A stretch of DNA of 64,000 nucleotides from positions 5,338,978 through 5,402,977 of the forward strand of contig OZ038438.1 of the NCBI GenBank assembly GCA_964036275.1, read 5' to 3'. A model generated the notes under the pieces. That model worked only from the letters and a program-made list of their open reading frames with translations. It ran no database searches and was not told the DNA's origin. The position numbers and the translations under genes are program-made. Shown in pieces: positions 52,197 through 64,000 of the stretch. Numbering within the stretch: the stretch's first letter is position 1; every line of letters begins with the position of its first letter. This DNA comes from Litoditis marina. Taxonomy: Eukaryota; Nematoda; Chromadorea; Rhabditida; Rhabditidae.

Positions 52197-54855
52197 TGGG
52201 CGAACTATAATAATATGGCGTTAACTGATTTCACACTTACAACAGGACACAGATAATGAATACCAATTCAAAATCGAATAGGTCAATTCTGTTTCAATCA
52301 TTGTTGTCAGTTCGAGGGAGATCGGAGATAGCACAATAAGTTTAACAAACCACAATGAACAATGCCAATTAAACAACCGAATAATTTGAGTGAAACGCTC
52401 AATAACATCATTGGAGCTTAGTGAACTGAGGACCAAAGAAGGACTCATACCCATAACAATCTACTGCTGCGGCTACCCTCGAGAAACAAATCATATAAAT
52501 GTTATAGATTAAATTGAGTTATACGGTAGAACTACTAAAAAGCCTAAAGCAATCTATCAGGATGCGAAACCAACTACTTTGTGAAACAACAGCTTACGCG
52601 ACGAGACCAGATACAGACTCATACATGCATAGTTTTTACTTATCTACACACTACTTGTCAAAAAATGTCGGTGGAAGCATGAGGAGCCAAGAATTTAGAA
52701 AATTTGGGACAGTTTTTGACCTTAGAATAGATCACTTCGATTGAGAAATAAGCAAGACTGTGAACATGGAGGTGAGTACTGCTTAACCAACGCAGCCTAA
52801 GCAGTTTGACACCAGCTGGTTGGCTCGAGTATTTGGTCTGCGTGGCGACACGCATGCATCTGCCGGTCTCGGAGAATCAATCATAGACGGGATGAATAGT
52901 AAACGCGCCCCGTTCAAAAGATTTTTGCTCTGTACAACAATAAAAGCTGTGTACTAGAATTTAATACAAAAACCAGATATATCATATTCTAAAAACCCTT
53001 TCGAGGGTTTTCGAACTATTCTTCACTAGTTAAAACAGTTCAATTTTGCATGATAACGGAATCCGTGATAACCACTTCAAACTTTCAAACATGGACAGGT
53101 AAAAGTTACAAATAAAATAGGATATTGAAATCATAGATAAATGTTGATTTCGTGCAGAAAACTATAACGGCTACTCAAAGCGGGTTAACTGTGCGATTTT
53201 TGTGCCAGCTATGCGCAGAGGGTGCAGCATAGGCCCTGGATGGCGAGAATAGATAAGCGTGCCCCCTTTCTTACGACAATCTAAGGTCAAGCGGTCACAT
53301 AGCAGGACCGCCTGCACAACGCAACATTACCAATATAACCTTATAGAGCTCTAAGCACATATAAACGGCTCCAATTCAAAAGTATCCTAACAACGCGCTT
53401 CTCCATGTAATAAAAGAAAAGACCAGTAACAGCATAGCTGTGCCGTTTATAAACAAATTGACATGCGTTTATTTTTTTTAAATATGAAGAGTTGAATGAG
53501 GTCAACGAGATGTAGAATGCCTTTGAGCCAACGGTGCAGTACTATTTGAATTTGGTTATTACCATACCAAAATAATACTTAATTTGCAAATCTAAACTGG
53601 CCTGGGATATAAGCAGGACGTCAACTGATAGTAAAGAACACGTTTTCAATTTCAAAATGATACTTTACGGGAACTTGAAAAATCTACGGAAAACAACGCT
53701 TTCAAGGTCACTCCATAATTTAAATAGAGATACGAATCCCATCACTGTAATCAATCAAAGAATACCTGGAAGTGTTGGAAAGGGAGCCACATCTACGCGT
53801 TAAAAAAGTAAGATAGGTGATTGCATAAAAAGCTATGTTATGTGATACCGAAAAAGTAACGATAACGATAGAGGGCCTTTATTAACTAGTATTATCAGTG
53901 TAGCAAAGTCGAATAAGGCGACTGTAGACCGCTTGTTACCGAATCGTGAACTTTACCTTCCTTTTTGTCTTCTCTCACTAAAAGGTTTCACCTTTTGTTC
54001 GAAGATATGAAAGGATTAAGACATCAAATATTCTACCCGAGAATGATTTGATTAGGTCATAAATAAAGACGCAACATACGAGTGTTAATGCTATCATGTT
54101 CTTATCATCTCGAGAAGAAAAGACAAGAGAAATGCGGGAATATGCATGCTATCTGATAAGAATGAACACCGGGAGAAAAAGAGTAAGAATACAAACCATC
54201 AGCAAAAAGTAGTTCTACTCTTCTACGTTTGTCAGCGGAAAACAGCGATTATAGGACGGTGGAAATTTGATCGTGCTTAAATGTAACCCATAGTCCACCC
54301 GGCTGCTACTTCAATGTACCGACAACAAGGCAACTGATGAGTGAAAAAAAATTCTAGTCTGTATAATCGCAGGCCAGTTATACTATTCTATGTTTAACAT
54401 CATTCATGTTACGACTAAGAATGATAGTGGAACAAAACATCAGGTATGGTGTTAACGTTAAAGCCAGCCAGATATAGCCTAATGCAATCCGCTTAAGTAT
54501 GATCAGAATTCCATTAGTTTAGATTAATATGAAGACGTAGGATACACTCCGGATATGAATAATCCACTCTGCCACACGCAATAAGACTTAATCCACCTGT
54601 TAGTAGCCAGTATAAACACTTAGAGAACACTTTGACTCAAATAGAAAATGAAGTTATACCTCTATTAGAAGATGTAGCAAAACTGCTTAGAAGAGTCGAG
54701 TTTCCGTGGATGTGGGGGTGACTGTGGGAGCAAGGCTTGACGAGCATCCCGATTTTGAATATGTGATTCAGGGTGAAGCTGGAATAAGATACGATAAATA
54801 GTAAAATACATCACCACCATAGTGAACTTCATCACAAAAACTACGCATATTTCCA

Positions 54856-55091
54856 CCTACCTGTCTCACTGTTTTTTGTCAAATGCAATACACCAAAAAA
54901 AACGTCTCGTAACTGAGACAGACTTGATCTAACTATTCCTCCCGATGGAGCGCGTTAATGAAGCATGAAGTTGTACGATGAACTTGAGAGCATTTTCTGA
55001 TCTGTGAACTGTGATTACAATATCCCGTGTACCGTGTTCGTATTTTTTTTTTGGTGTATTGCATTTGACAAAAAACAGTGAGACAGGTAGG
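54856..55091. repeat. Inverted repeat with arms of about 45 bp
   Basis: CCTACCTGTCTCACTGTTTT at 54856 onward is matched in reverse complement ending at 55091, the arms being identical over about 45 bp and separated by about 135 bp. The right arm is followed by a partial tandem copy of its own end (AAAACAGTGAGACA). No flanking duplication was recognised. Confidence 0.85.
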
Positions 55092-55478
55092 AAAACAGTG
55101 AGACACGATGAATGAATTATAATCGAAAGTTTCCCACAAAAAACTGTGCCCGATGAAGAAAAGGACAAGCTGCGCGAACAAATCGAAGATAGGAAGAACT
55201 CGGAACGGAGAAACAAATCATTCCGCACTACTGCCGTCTTCCTTATCTGTCTACTACATGATGCGAAGTAATCAAAAATGCGCCATCATCGATATTTGGA
55301 GACTACTGAGACAAAATAATATTATGCATGCATGCGAAATATTAGTACTTCTTAGAATGAATACTTCACGCTATTGGGAATGAAATAGCGAGAAAGTGAA
55401 TAGATTGAACACCACAAGGCCGCCAGCAGAAAGAAAAGTACTAGAATATTGCAAGGAAAGTTAGACAATTCAATTTCA

Positions 55479-55860
55479 TTAGGCGACCACATCGGACCAA
55501 ATATCCGTAAATACAAGCCCGGAGGCGTAAGCTATTGAAATGATATACCATTTTGGGACTTTGAAATATTTACTAGACATTTTTCGGCTAGATCGTGCTG
55601 TTTCGTGCGGTATTAACATAATTATGAACATAACCAAATACAATGAGTGTAAAACTGCGGAAAGGAGCGTCTTTTGTATTGTAGGGAATGTGTCTGATGT
55701 CGCCCCCAAATTTAAATCGAGTCTGTTCATCCTCGAAGCTAAAAATAGACCATTTCCAATAATGAGATTTGAGCATATGACAAAAACTCAGGTGCAGGAT
55801 TTTAAAGGGCTAATTTTGCAGATCGATACCGTACTACTGCCAAATGTCATTAGTCCATAA
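55479..55860. other. Overlapping open frames on both strands, undecided
   Basis: A plus-strand frame of 106 codons (ATG 55540 to stop 55860) overlaps minus-strand frames at 55776-55479. On the minus strand an acceptor-like TCTATTTTTAG lies 8 bases before an ATG at 55730, and the same acceptor opens another frame beginning FEDEQTRFKFGGDIRH, with a possible donor after FGYVHNY. I do not recognise any of these products, and at most one of them is likely to be real. Confidence 0.25.
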
Positions 55861-56286
55861 TTAATGATCAAAGTTGTCGAACTCTCGTTCAATTTCGACG
55901 TGGTCTTTTATTTTATTTATTTTGGTTGATCAATACGCTTATTATATGTTTTTTGGCTCCTGTATGGTATTCAAGTAGAGGATTTAGGACATTATAATTC
56001 CAACTCACGATCGCTGAGAATTCGTGCGAGCTCTTTGTTCGACCGGCAGAAATCCATCCTCTTCAAAAGTACTTTTAGCAAATCATCTACCTCATCTGTT
56101 ATCGTGTCTATTATTGGTCAACTATTATCAAAAGTGGGCTTCTCAATTCATGCAAGTTTAATCCTCGTCGGCTCTCTCGTTTCCCATTCGTTGCCATTTT
56201 CTTGTATCTTGTTCAAACCATTTTTATGTTACATATTGTAAGAAGTTGTTAATGAGTAAATAACTCATTATTTCATTTCATTTCAG

Positions 56287-59200
56287 ATGACTTCTGAGAG
56301 TATAACGGATCTGAGGCAAAAAATGAAGGCATTAACCGAAGAACTTACTGGATGCTCTCGTCCCGCTACATCGAACGCGAACCCCGTCGTGCCCAAAAGA
56401 GAAAAAATATCAACTATGAGCGCAGAGGTATTTTTTTCAAAAAACTTTTTGCTTCATTTTATCTCTTGTTGCACTAGTCGGTGTGTTAGAGAAACTCGGC
56501 CAATTGTATATCTAACAAGGTTTTTACCCCCGAGGTAACCTGAAAAAAGGTGGCCAATTACACAAGCAACCGGGTTGATATCAACCAAAAAGCAACCCGG
56601 TTGCTTCTGTGAAGAAAATTCGGTTGTTTTCAGAAAGCAACCGAAAAGCAACCAAATTGCTTTTTAAAACCAACCAACTTTTTTCACAAAATCAACCGTG
56701 TTGTGTGAAGTAATACGGCTCGTTGATTTAATTATCAAGCCGGTTGCTTTTGTAAACAGAGGTTGGTTGCTTCTCAAAAGCAATCCGGTTGCTTTGGAAA
56801 TCAACCAAGTTTTCTTTACAAAAGCAACCGGGTTGACTTTTGGTTGATATCATACACCTGTAAGATCCGACTAAGCGACAAAAAGTAATCCGTTTTCAGA
56901 TGTAAACACGTGAAAATTTAGGATTTTTCCAAAAAAGTAGACCGATTTGCATTCTTTCGTCTGAAAAGTAGTCTGTATTTCTAATTTTTCCGACTATTCG
57001 GACAACCTTGCTGGTGTATGGTTGATATCAACCCGGTTGATTCTGTAATCCGCCGAAAAAAATTAGGTTACCTAAACACTGGGTTAGATATAGAATTCAC
57101 CGAGAAATTTGATTATTGTTTACTATTTTTCGACAGGTAGTGGACTCGAACCCCTACTCCCGATTGATGGCGTTAAAGAAGATGGGAATTGTGAAAGATT
57201 ATGAGAAGATAAGGGACAAAACCGTTGCTGTTGTAGGAGTTGGTGGTTGGTCATTTGAGCTTGCACACGGAAAATCTTTCGATAAATAAACCTAGTAATG
57301 ATAATGAGTACTCATTCAAAAAAGAGTTCTAGTTGCTTCATTCAAACTTGTTGTTCGAAATAGTTTCTGCCTGTCTTTCTTTCAAATTTTATAGTGGTCG
57401 CATTGTATTCGTTTTGACGGAATTTGATTACGTTGTACAGTTTTTCTCATGGTTTCAGGTGTAGGTAGTGTCGTGGCAGAAATGTTGACGCGTTGTGCTG
57501 TGGGAAAGGTCATTCTGTTCGACTACGACAAAGTGGAGTTGGCTAACATGAACAGGCTTTTCTACCAACCACACCAGTCCGGTTTGAGCAAAGTTGAAGC
57601 AGCCAGGGATACACTGCTGTATGTCCATTACACTTTTTTTTCTCGCATTCAATTGCTCAGTTTTATTATGTTTATGAGCTTGAATGGAGAAAAAGGAAAA
57701 ACTTTCGAATCTAGAGAAGAAATGTTCGTATCGCATGAGAACATGATGTGTTTTGTGTATGATCACATAGAAATGTTCTTTGTTGATACTGAAAATGAGG
57801 TATTTTACATTGTTTAACACCTCCCTCAGAATCGCATTTACTTGGAAATACGCTAGATTCGCGTTTTTCAGGCATATAAACCCGGATGTGGAGTTCGAGA
57901 TACATAACTTCAACATCACCACAATGGATAACTTCACCAAATTCATCGATAGAATGAGGTAAAGTCACCATCTGTTCTTCTGTTGCTTCAATGTATTATT
58001 CTTTGCACCTCATCATCTCAGCTCAAATGACCCTTTTAAATAGTTTCGTTTGATTTTCCGTATATATATATCCAATCAATATGATCGTTTTTAAATGAGA
58101 CCACTACTTATTTATCAGAAATATGTACTGGTGTATGGCGAATGAGTATTAGAGAAAATGTCGATATTTATTTCTCATACGACTTTGTTTCTAGACACGG
58201 CTCTCTCAAAGGCGGTAGAGTTGATCTCGTCCTTAGCTGTGTGGATAACTACGAAGCTCGCATGGCGGTTAACACTGTAGGTTTATATAAAACATTGTGA
58301 AGTTTTCCCTTGTCCTGTGTTGAAGCTCCAATGAAAACTAGACGTTCATATTAATTCAAATGGAAACAACTTTTTTCCACTCAAACTACTTATATTTTCG
58401 ATCATGGCAGTCACAGATCGGGAAAATTGAAGTATCGCCCCCCACTTTAGTTGCCCCCCCCCCCCCCCCCCCGCCCCGTAACACTTCAACCCCCCACCCA
58501 CCGGAAATGTTTACTTTTTACCCCCCACCTTCAAACTTTTGTATTGCAGGTGATAAATTGAATTATCACCCCCGGTGGGGGGGGGGGTCAAACTACAATT
58601 CCCCAAAAGCAATACAATTTCAGAAAGGTGGGGGGTAAAAAGTCTGTTCCCCACAGATCATCTGATATAGTGTTTGCTTGAACAGAATATACCTACTTCA
58701 TCGGAATAGCAAAACATAATTTTAGGATTTCAAAAGACATCAAGATTTCCATCACTTCATTTTGGTGCTAATTGTTTTGATGTGGGTGCAACTGTGTAAA
58801 TATGTGCTATAACTAATAATTCTTAAATTATTACAACGATATATTTGTAGGCTTGCAATGAAGAAAATCAGGTCTGGATGGAGTCCGGTGTCAGTGAAAA
58901 TGCCATATCTGGACATATTCAATATATTGAGCCAGGCAGAACCGCTTGTTTTGCGGTGGGTGATTAATCTTCTATAACCGCTTTGCATCAAAATAAAGGG
59001 AAACATCTGATATTACTACTATTAGGATCTCTAGATAACATAATTGTTCAGTTTTTTCTAGAATAGAACAATTCATTCGCCAATGAACGAACACGTAACT
59101 TTCCACCGTAAGATGTGAAAGAGAATTGATAAAAAAAATGTATGGTTATCCGATTACCATTTACTTTTTAAGTGTCTTCCTCCTCTTGTTGTGGCGGAAG

Positions 59201-60413
59201 GAACTAGCGAAAAGACATTGAAGAGAGATGGAGTCTGTGCCGCATCGCTACCTACCACTATGGCCGTCGTTGCAGGGTTCCTCGTACAGAACACTCTCAA
59301 GTTAGTCTTTTGTGAATACTGTCCATTTCTTCGAATCGAATTCCGCTTCCACGAACGTGGTTGTTGTTATTGCAATGTTCATCACTGCATGGAGTTCTAC
59401 AATATAAATTCTAAATTTTCCGTACGTTTTTTACATGTTCCTCATAGAGAACTTTAAAATTGTCATTTTGAGTATAGTATCACTACTCGGAATTGAATCG
59501 ATGGTTTTACCAAAGTTTTAATACATATTGTAGAGTTCCACGTGGGAATGATGGGGACTCTAGGAGTCATATGATCAAAGATACATAATATATTGTCAAA
59601 ATGTTTTCAACAGGAAGAACGTGATTTTAGAAAAGTAGAAAAATGCCTGTATGCTTCAGTACAATTTTAAGGAGACAGGCTGATCTAGCTGGTGGTGAAA
59701 GTTAAGGACCACACGATAAGTGAGTACACATCGTGAATCATCTTTACTCATTCGACTTTTTGAAGGTATCTGCTCCAATTTGGGGAAGTATCCATGTATG
59801 TGGGGTATAACGCCCTTCTCGACTTTTTCCCTCGCGAAGAAATGAAACCGAATCCACAATGTGACGACCGCCACTGCCAAATTCGACAGAAGGAATATCA
59901 GGTATAATTTCAATGCTTTATAGAATTTATAGCTTTGCATTACAATAATACGAAAATTGCGGTTGTGAGATCAATGTTTGCAGGAGAGAAAACCGGAGGT
60001 TGTGGAAGTCGAGACAGTAGAAGAGGACGTTGTTCACGACGGAGAGGACTGGGGAATAGGTATGCTTTCACATTTCCGTATGCCCCGCTTCATTCGTAAA
60101 GCGTGTGTTAATTACTGACTTTTTTATTGGCTCTGCTTTCAGAAGTTGTGGGGGAATCGGTTATCGAACAGTCAAGCCTTCAAGCGGGAAATGGGCTTAA
60201 ATTTGCTTATGAAATGCCTAAGCAGGAAGTCGAAGAAACTGAGGTTTGTTTGAAGAATCCCATTTATTTTTCTCATTTGTTATTCTTCGGCAACATAAAT
60301 TTATTCTTGTACAAGGCTAAGTTCCTAACTGTAACTAACTGTTTAAGGAGGCTGCACCAACTTCCGATGGCAAGTCTCTTGCTGATCTTCGTGCTCAGCT
60401 CAAAGGATTGTAG
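56287..60413 (+). CDS. UBA5: Ubiquitin-like modifier activating enzyme 5 (E1 for UFM1)
   Basis: UBA5 adenylates UFM1 and carries it as a thioester before passing it to UFC1. Eleven exons keep phase: 56287-56427, 57137-57245, 57459-57618, 57872-57958, 58195-58276, 58851-58955, 59173-59300, 59766-59901, 59984-60059, 60143-60243 and 60348-60413, giving 396 residues (human about 404). The nucleotide-binding region has [18 protein letters not shown], then [17 protein letters not shown]. The zinc cysteines are in TACFACLPPLVV and [10 protein letters not shown]. The catalytic cysteine is in [17 protein letters not shown], as in animal UBA5. The C-terminal tail is acidic ([16 protein letters not shown], resembling the UFM1/GABARAP-binding region) and ends [10 protein letters not shown], like the UFC1-binding tail. 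The start abuts an acceptor. Intron 1 is 709 bp, mostly made of nested transposons. AATAAA at 60607-60612 may be the polyadenylation signal. Confidence 0.97.
56552..57054. mobile_element. Middle element of the nest, GGTTGC/GGTTGATATC-rich
   Basis: The left end GGCCAATTACACAAGCAACC and the right end read inward GGCGGATTACAGAATCAACC form inverted repeats that continue into GGGTTGATATCAACC on both sides. The flanks GAAAAAAGGT (56542-56551) and GAAAAAAATT (57055-57064) resemble a 10-bp duplication with two changes. The interior is a chain of short inverted AGCAACC/GGTTGCT motifs. It is itself interrupted at 56851-57020. Confidence 0.75.
56851..57020. mobile_element. hAT-like miniature element, copy 3, innermost of the nest
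   Basis: A 170-bp copy, inverted relative to the two at 29615 and 30047. It starts CATACACCTGTAAG and ends CTTGCTGGTGTATG. The perfect 8-bp duplication GTTGATAT flanks it (56843-56850 and 57021-57028). Because it cuts a middle element already inside the outer one, it is the youngest insertion here. Confidence 0.92.
58420..58650. repeat. Poly-C/poly-G foldback in UBA5 intron 5
   Basis: Runs of C (near 58452-58472 and others, including TTTTTACCCCCCACCTT) on the left face complementary G runs on the right (GGTGGGGGGTAAAAAG). A central palindrome, GGTGATAAATTGAATTATCACC, marks the turn. The whole could fold into one hairpin inside the intron 58277-58850. Confidence 0.75.
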
Positions 60414-63127
60414 AACCAATTAGAAGACTTAGTCTTCTCATACTTGTTATTTCATGTTTCCTTTCACTGTTTCATTTCAAACCATCTTATTAGGTGAAAA
60501 TTCCTATAGCATTCTGTCTTCGGGTGGTACGGTTACTTTGCATCAACACTATTTATTAGCACGATTCTGTGAATATATTTAATATCAAGATTCTTTCAAA
60601 ATATTTAATAAATTATTCTTCATACCCGTTCATATTTATTATACAATATAAAGTTGATCACAAATCGTATTTAGATGGAGCACCTAGCTTGATTTCTTTC
60701 GACTCGTGTCGCATACACAAGTATTCACCGAGAACAGTACACATAACCGTAGATGCCAATTGCAAAACCCACCAAAGTAGTTGGGTTGGAATTATTCTGT
60801 TGTACACTACCACCAATCTGAAATTTCAATATGTGGGTATTTGGCGTCGATTCTGTTCGCAAATTGTTCAATTTAGTATGTAGACTATTTTAAAAAAAAA
60901 CGTTTGAGTACCAAATACATTTAACTCACATGAAATGGAAGACGTGAAGTGTACAGGCGAAGTCAAGACATTGTTTGGCCCTCTGTACGACAATTGACAG
61001 CGCTAGTGCACATGCTCCACTCCCGATTAATTGTGCTACCACCATCACTCTCATTGTCTGAACAAAATGTTGTCAAACAGACCGCAAGATAGCCCTACGA
61101 GTGTGTGTACTTTTTCAAATTTGATTCATGATTTAATACCCACCTGTGAAGAAAATATGTGATTAAGGGAGGGCTCATACGACGATACATGACTGTAGCT
61201 GAGAATGATTGCGCTTTCCACGGTATAGAAAACAGTTTGTATCGATATCATTTGACTGATGAGCAGTATTGGATCCCACACAAACGCCCGAAACGAACTC
61301 ATGGGGTGGAGGGCTTAAATGATCATAGTTTGCAACACTGAACCATTCTCGAAACGCTTCAAAACTTTCAAGATTTCGAAGAACATTGGGATTTTCATAA
61401 CGCTTTATATCCCTGCTTAGGAAGAATACTATTGGGAGCTAGCCATTGTAAATATTGCCTGCTAGGACGAAGTTTTCATTATTAAATACCCATTCAAAAT
61501 TTCAACTGATTACTGTAGCAGTCTGTGAGAATCAAACTACACGATACTGAACCTCGGGAGAAATTATACTAAAGCCCCCGCGTAGGACTGAAGTCCCTTA
61601 TCGAACAGGAATATTAGTGAAAAAAACATGAGTGGCAAGTACTATGCGACGACGAATGAGGGAGATAAGTAAACTCACAACACTTTACATACGCCCCCAT
61701 TAATTGAATGAAAGGGGGAAGTACATCCGAAGATGGCCCGGCCCCTTAACTGTACTAATCCCAACCTTGAACATGGTATTATCTGCTTAGCGGAAAAAAT
61801 GTCAAAAAGTAAGTGCCAGGACATGAATCACAGAAGGATGTACTCAGACTGATTCCTGCCAATTGGCATGCCAATTTTTACGTTAGGCTGCCAACTTCTG
61901 CCAATTTCGCATTTTTCGTGCGACATCACCTAGCCGACAATCAGTTTTTCAAGGCGACAAACATTGAAAAATGTACACAAATGTCCATATACGACATTTT
62001 AAAGTCAATGGTTGGGGTATAAACCATACGAGATGAAACCAAACCGATTCCCTACCTAAAGCAAACCGTACCGGAATGGTGAAATACATACCTACCTCGA
62101 AACATACTGAGTACTCACTACTGCCATGTGTTTTTCACCGTGACTGTCTCGCATTCACCATATTCCGAACAAAAAACTGTTGAGAAGAACAGGTGAATGC
62201 ATACTCGGTGTTGATTAAGATAAGGAGGTCGGTAGGGTTTCACCCCCTCGGTATGGTTTGCTGTCGGTGGGGGTCGGTGTGATTTTACCTCGGTATGGTT
62301 TGTTTATAGTCGACCTCCATGGGAAGATTTATTTACATATCATCATCAGATGGAAATAGTATTTTCATCCCATGAACACGTAAGAGACAAAACCTGTTTT
62401 CTACCCTATTAATATTAAAAAAAAGGATTTTTTTTCTGAAACTTCACTCTGAGAAACCTCCTTGTGTACTGTTTCAGTCGTATTACTCCTTTCTTTAGTT
62501 ATTAAGTAGTTTTCAGCAGCTTTTTCCTTTTAAATTGAATTTTTGGATTACGGTATCTCTGCCAATTAGCGCTAACTCCTGCTAATTGGCGCCAATGTTT
62601 CTGAGCAGATCGCGCCCGCGCGCGATGACACGTGAAATGCATTTCTCCCGCAAACTGGCGTTACGGCCGCGGTACGTAGGTTCGATTTCCACCGTACCCC
62701 ATAAATAGTCCTTTCAGAAAAAATTTCAAATTTTAAATTTATTCAAAAAAAGCTTATATTTTTGTTATCATTATATACTTTTCAAGTAATAATGTGTATC
62801 CTGGGGACCACTTTCTGGCACTACGTTGCCAACAGCAACGCAATCTATGCTATTAGATTTTAATGAGGACAGATAGGACAAATATACTTCGCATCCATGC
62901 GCTCAACGTTACGTATTGGTACGGCATTATAAACGAGGTGCCGAGATCTAGGAAAGCATGATATTTTCGTTCCTACCGACCTTTTTGATGAGCCGCCGAA
63001 ATTACTAGTTCATAAGTTGGGGTAGTGCTGATTTTCAGATCCGTTCATTGTTTCGTTGTTCTCAGACATTCGATTCTCCGAATCGAATCAGTAGCTCGTT
63101 GTTCAAGTTATTCTTCTGTTTTTATAG
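60414..63127. other. Spacer between UBA5 and BOP1
   Basis: About 2.7 kb. AATAAA at 60607-60612 follows UBA5. The remainder is AT-rich, with a GC-rich patch at about 62620-62680 and a GGTATGGTTTG-containing duplicated stretch near 62240-62310. No supported exon was found. Confidence 0.5.
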
Positions 63128-63132
63128 GTAAA

Positions 63133-64000
63133 ATGCCTCCAGCTAAGGCCCCTTCAAGCGGTACACACAAACATAAGAAGCGCGCAGCTGTAGACAGAGA
63201 TGGTGGTAAAACCAAGAAGGAGGAACAAGCCGGCCCACTTAGCAGTCAAGAAAACAAGAAGGATGAATACTATTATGACTCGTCGGACGAAGAAGTTAGT
63301 CGGTGTCAACTCGTTTTTTGAATTTTATAAGTTAACAATTGAAATGTTCTGTGAAAGCGTCAAGCCCGAACCGGGCACTCAGCGTCTTGGCCGAACATTT
63401 ATATTTCAAGGAAACACGTTCGTGGAAAATATCGAAGGATGTATGTTTTGACTACTTTTGACTACCAATATGTTTCTTTTGTAGGATCTGCGTAACACGA
63501 TTGGAAATATTCCAATTGAGTGGTACGACGATGAAGATCATATTGGATATGATCAATCCGGTGCGAAAATAACGAAGCCCAAAAAGAAAGGAGAGATTGA
63601 TAGTTTTCTCCAGAAAATGGAAGATCCAGATTATTGGTTTGTTCTTCATTATACAATATCTTTCATTTTGTAAAAACATATTCGTGGACTTATTTCAAGC
63701 ATTGGAGCCCTCGAAATAGAAAAATTGTTAGACCCCCTCGAATTACGCTCTGAATCCACCCATAATTTAGTTGAAATTGTTTCGCAAAACTTTTATTGTT
63801 TCCCAAGTCACACATTTCGTGTGTTGGCTCTAACCAATTTGCGAACTTCAATTAGGAAACTATTCCAACGTTATTTCTGTTGTTATTTCAGGAGAAAGGT
63901 TTTCGATCGCCAGTCTGGAACTGATGTAACGCTGACTGAAGAACAGGTGAGTTGTTTGTTGTGAAAATGGTAGTTTAGCTGATACACCAGAAAGTCTCGT
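63133..64000 (+). CDS. BOP1: Ribosome biogenesis protein BOP1, C-terminal part off the right edge
   Basis: BOP1 works with PES1 and WDR12 in the PeBoW complex, which is needed for 27S/32S pre-rRNA processing and 60S subunit assembly in the nucleolus. Three exons are visible: 63133-63294, 63485-63636 and 63892-63946, with a donor after the last and the gene continuing beyond the window. The N-terminus is Lys-rich. Then come [37 protein letters not shown] and [19 protein letters not shown] with LTEEQ, which match the start of the BOP1 N-terminal domain. The WD40 domain expected later is not in view. The ATG lies 5 bases after a TTTTTATAG acceptor. Confidence 0.95.

Larger units (their letters stand above)
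52205..56286. other. Gene-poor divergent spacer between guanylate kinase and UBA5
   Basis: About 4.1 kb. It contains a 45-bp-armed inverted repeat (54856-55091), overlapping plus and minus open frames at 55479-55860 whose reality is unclear, and otherwise AT-rich sequence. Around 54665-54860 a minus-strand frame has a hydrophobic stretch but no recognisable family. The part 52860-54650 shows nothing I can name. Confidence 0.5.
56498..57101. mobile_element. Outer element of a three-level nest, relative of 10509-10744
   Basis: Its ends are GGCCAATTGTATATCTAAC on the left and GGTGAATTCTATATCTAACC read inward from the right, the same terminal family as the element at 10509-10744. The flanks GAGAAACTC (56489-56497) and GAGAAATTT (57102-57110) look like a decayed 9-bp duplication. 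It shares GAGGTAACCTGAAAAA with the 10509 copy. It is split by the element at 56552-57054. Confidence 0.75.

Noticed and set aside
62636..62705. A tRNA-like 3' half with GGTTCGATTTCC
   Set aside because: No acceptor-stem partner, D-arm or anticodon arm could be folded upstream.

Overview
The window is animal nuclear DNA: about ten protein-coding genes broken into many short exons by GT-AG introns, with small non-autonomous DNA transposons in introns and spacers. A nematode is the best guess. Two things point there. A two-pore potassium channel looks like the worm TWK family, and every gene start in the window lies 0-31 bases after a good 3' splice acceptor, as expected where a spliced leader is added in trans. 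The species cannot be named from sequence alone. Gene identities come from recalled family sequences. Most exon borders were checked by GT/AG sites together with reading-phase continuity; unresolved joins are stated.

Layout, left to right: 1-7872 (+) tubulin-specific chaperone D, lacking its N-terminus. 8173-16652 (-) strumpellin/WASHC5, convergent with it. 17535-19041 (+) cytochrome b5. 19336-25485 (+) SMG5, only 294 bp behind cytochrome b5. 25762-27742 (+) a tentative small unknown membrane-protein gene. 27743-31239 a gene-poor spacer with two copies of an hAT-like miniature element. 31271-36991 (+) Groucho/TLE corepressor. 38005-44677 (-) a two-pore potassium channel whose two pore filters are both non-canonical. 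45579-49582 (-) mitochondrial rRNA dimethyladenosine transferase TFB1M. 50684-52196 (-) guanylate kinase. 52205-56286 a gene-poor spacer. 56287-60413 (+) UBA5, whose first intron holds three transposons nested inside one another. 60414-63127 a spacer. 63133 onward (+) ribosome biogenesis factor BOP1, running off the right edge.

The genes are mostly unrelated housekeeping functions: tubulin folding, WASH/endosomal actin, electron transfer, nonsense-mediated decay, transcriptional repression, mitochondrial ribosome assembly, GMP phosphorylation, ufmylation and 60S ribosome assembly. No pathway cluster or CRISPR array is present and no RNA gene was recognised. The most unusual items are the channel with altered pores, the nested element stack, the hAT-like family with perfect 8-bp target duplications, and the splice acceptor before every start codon.
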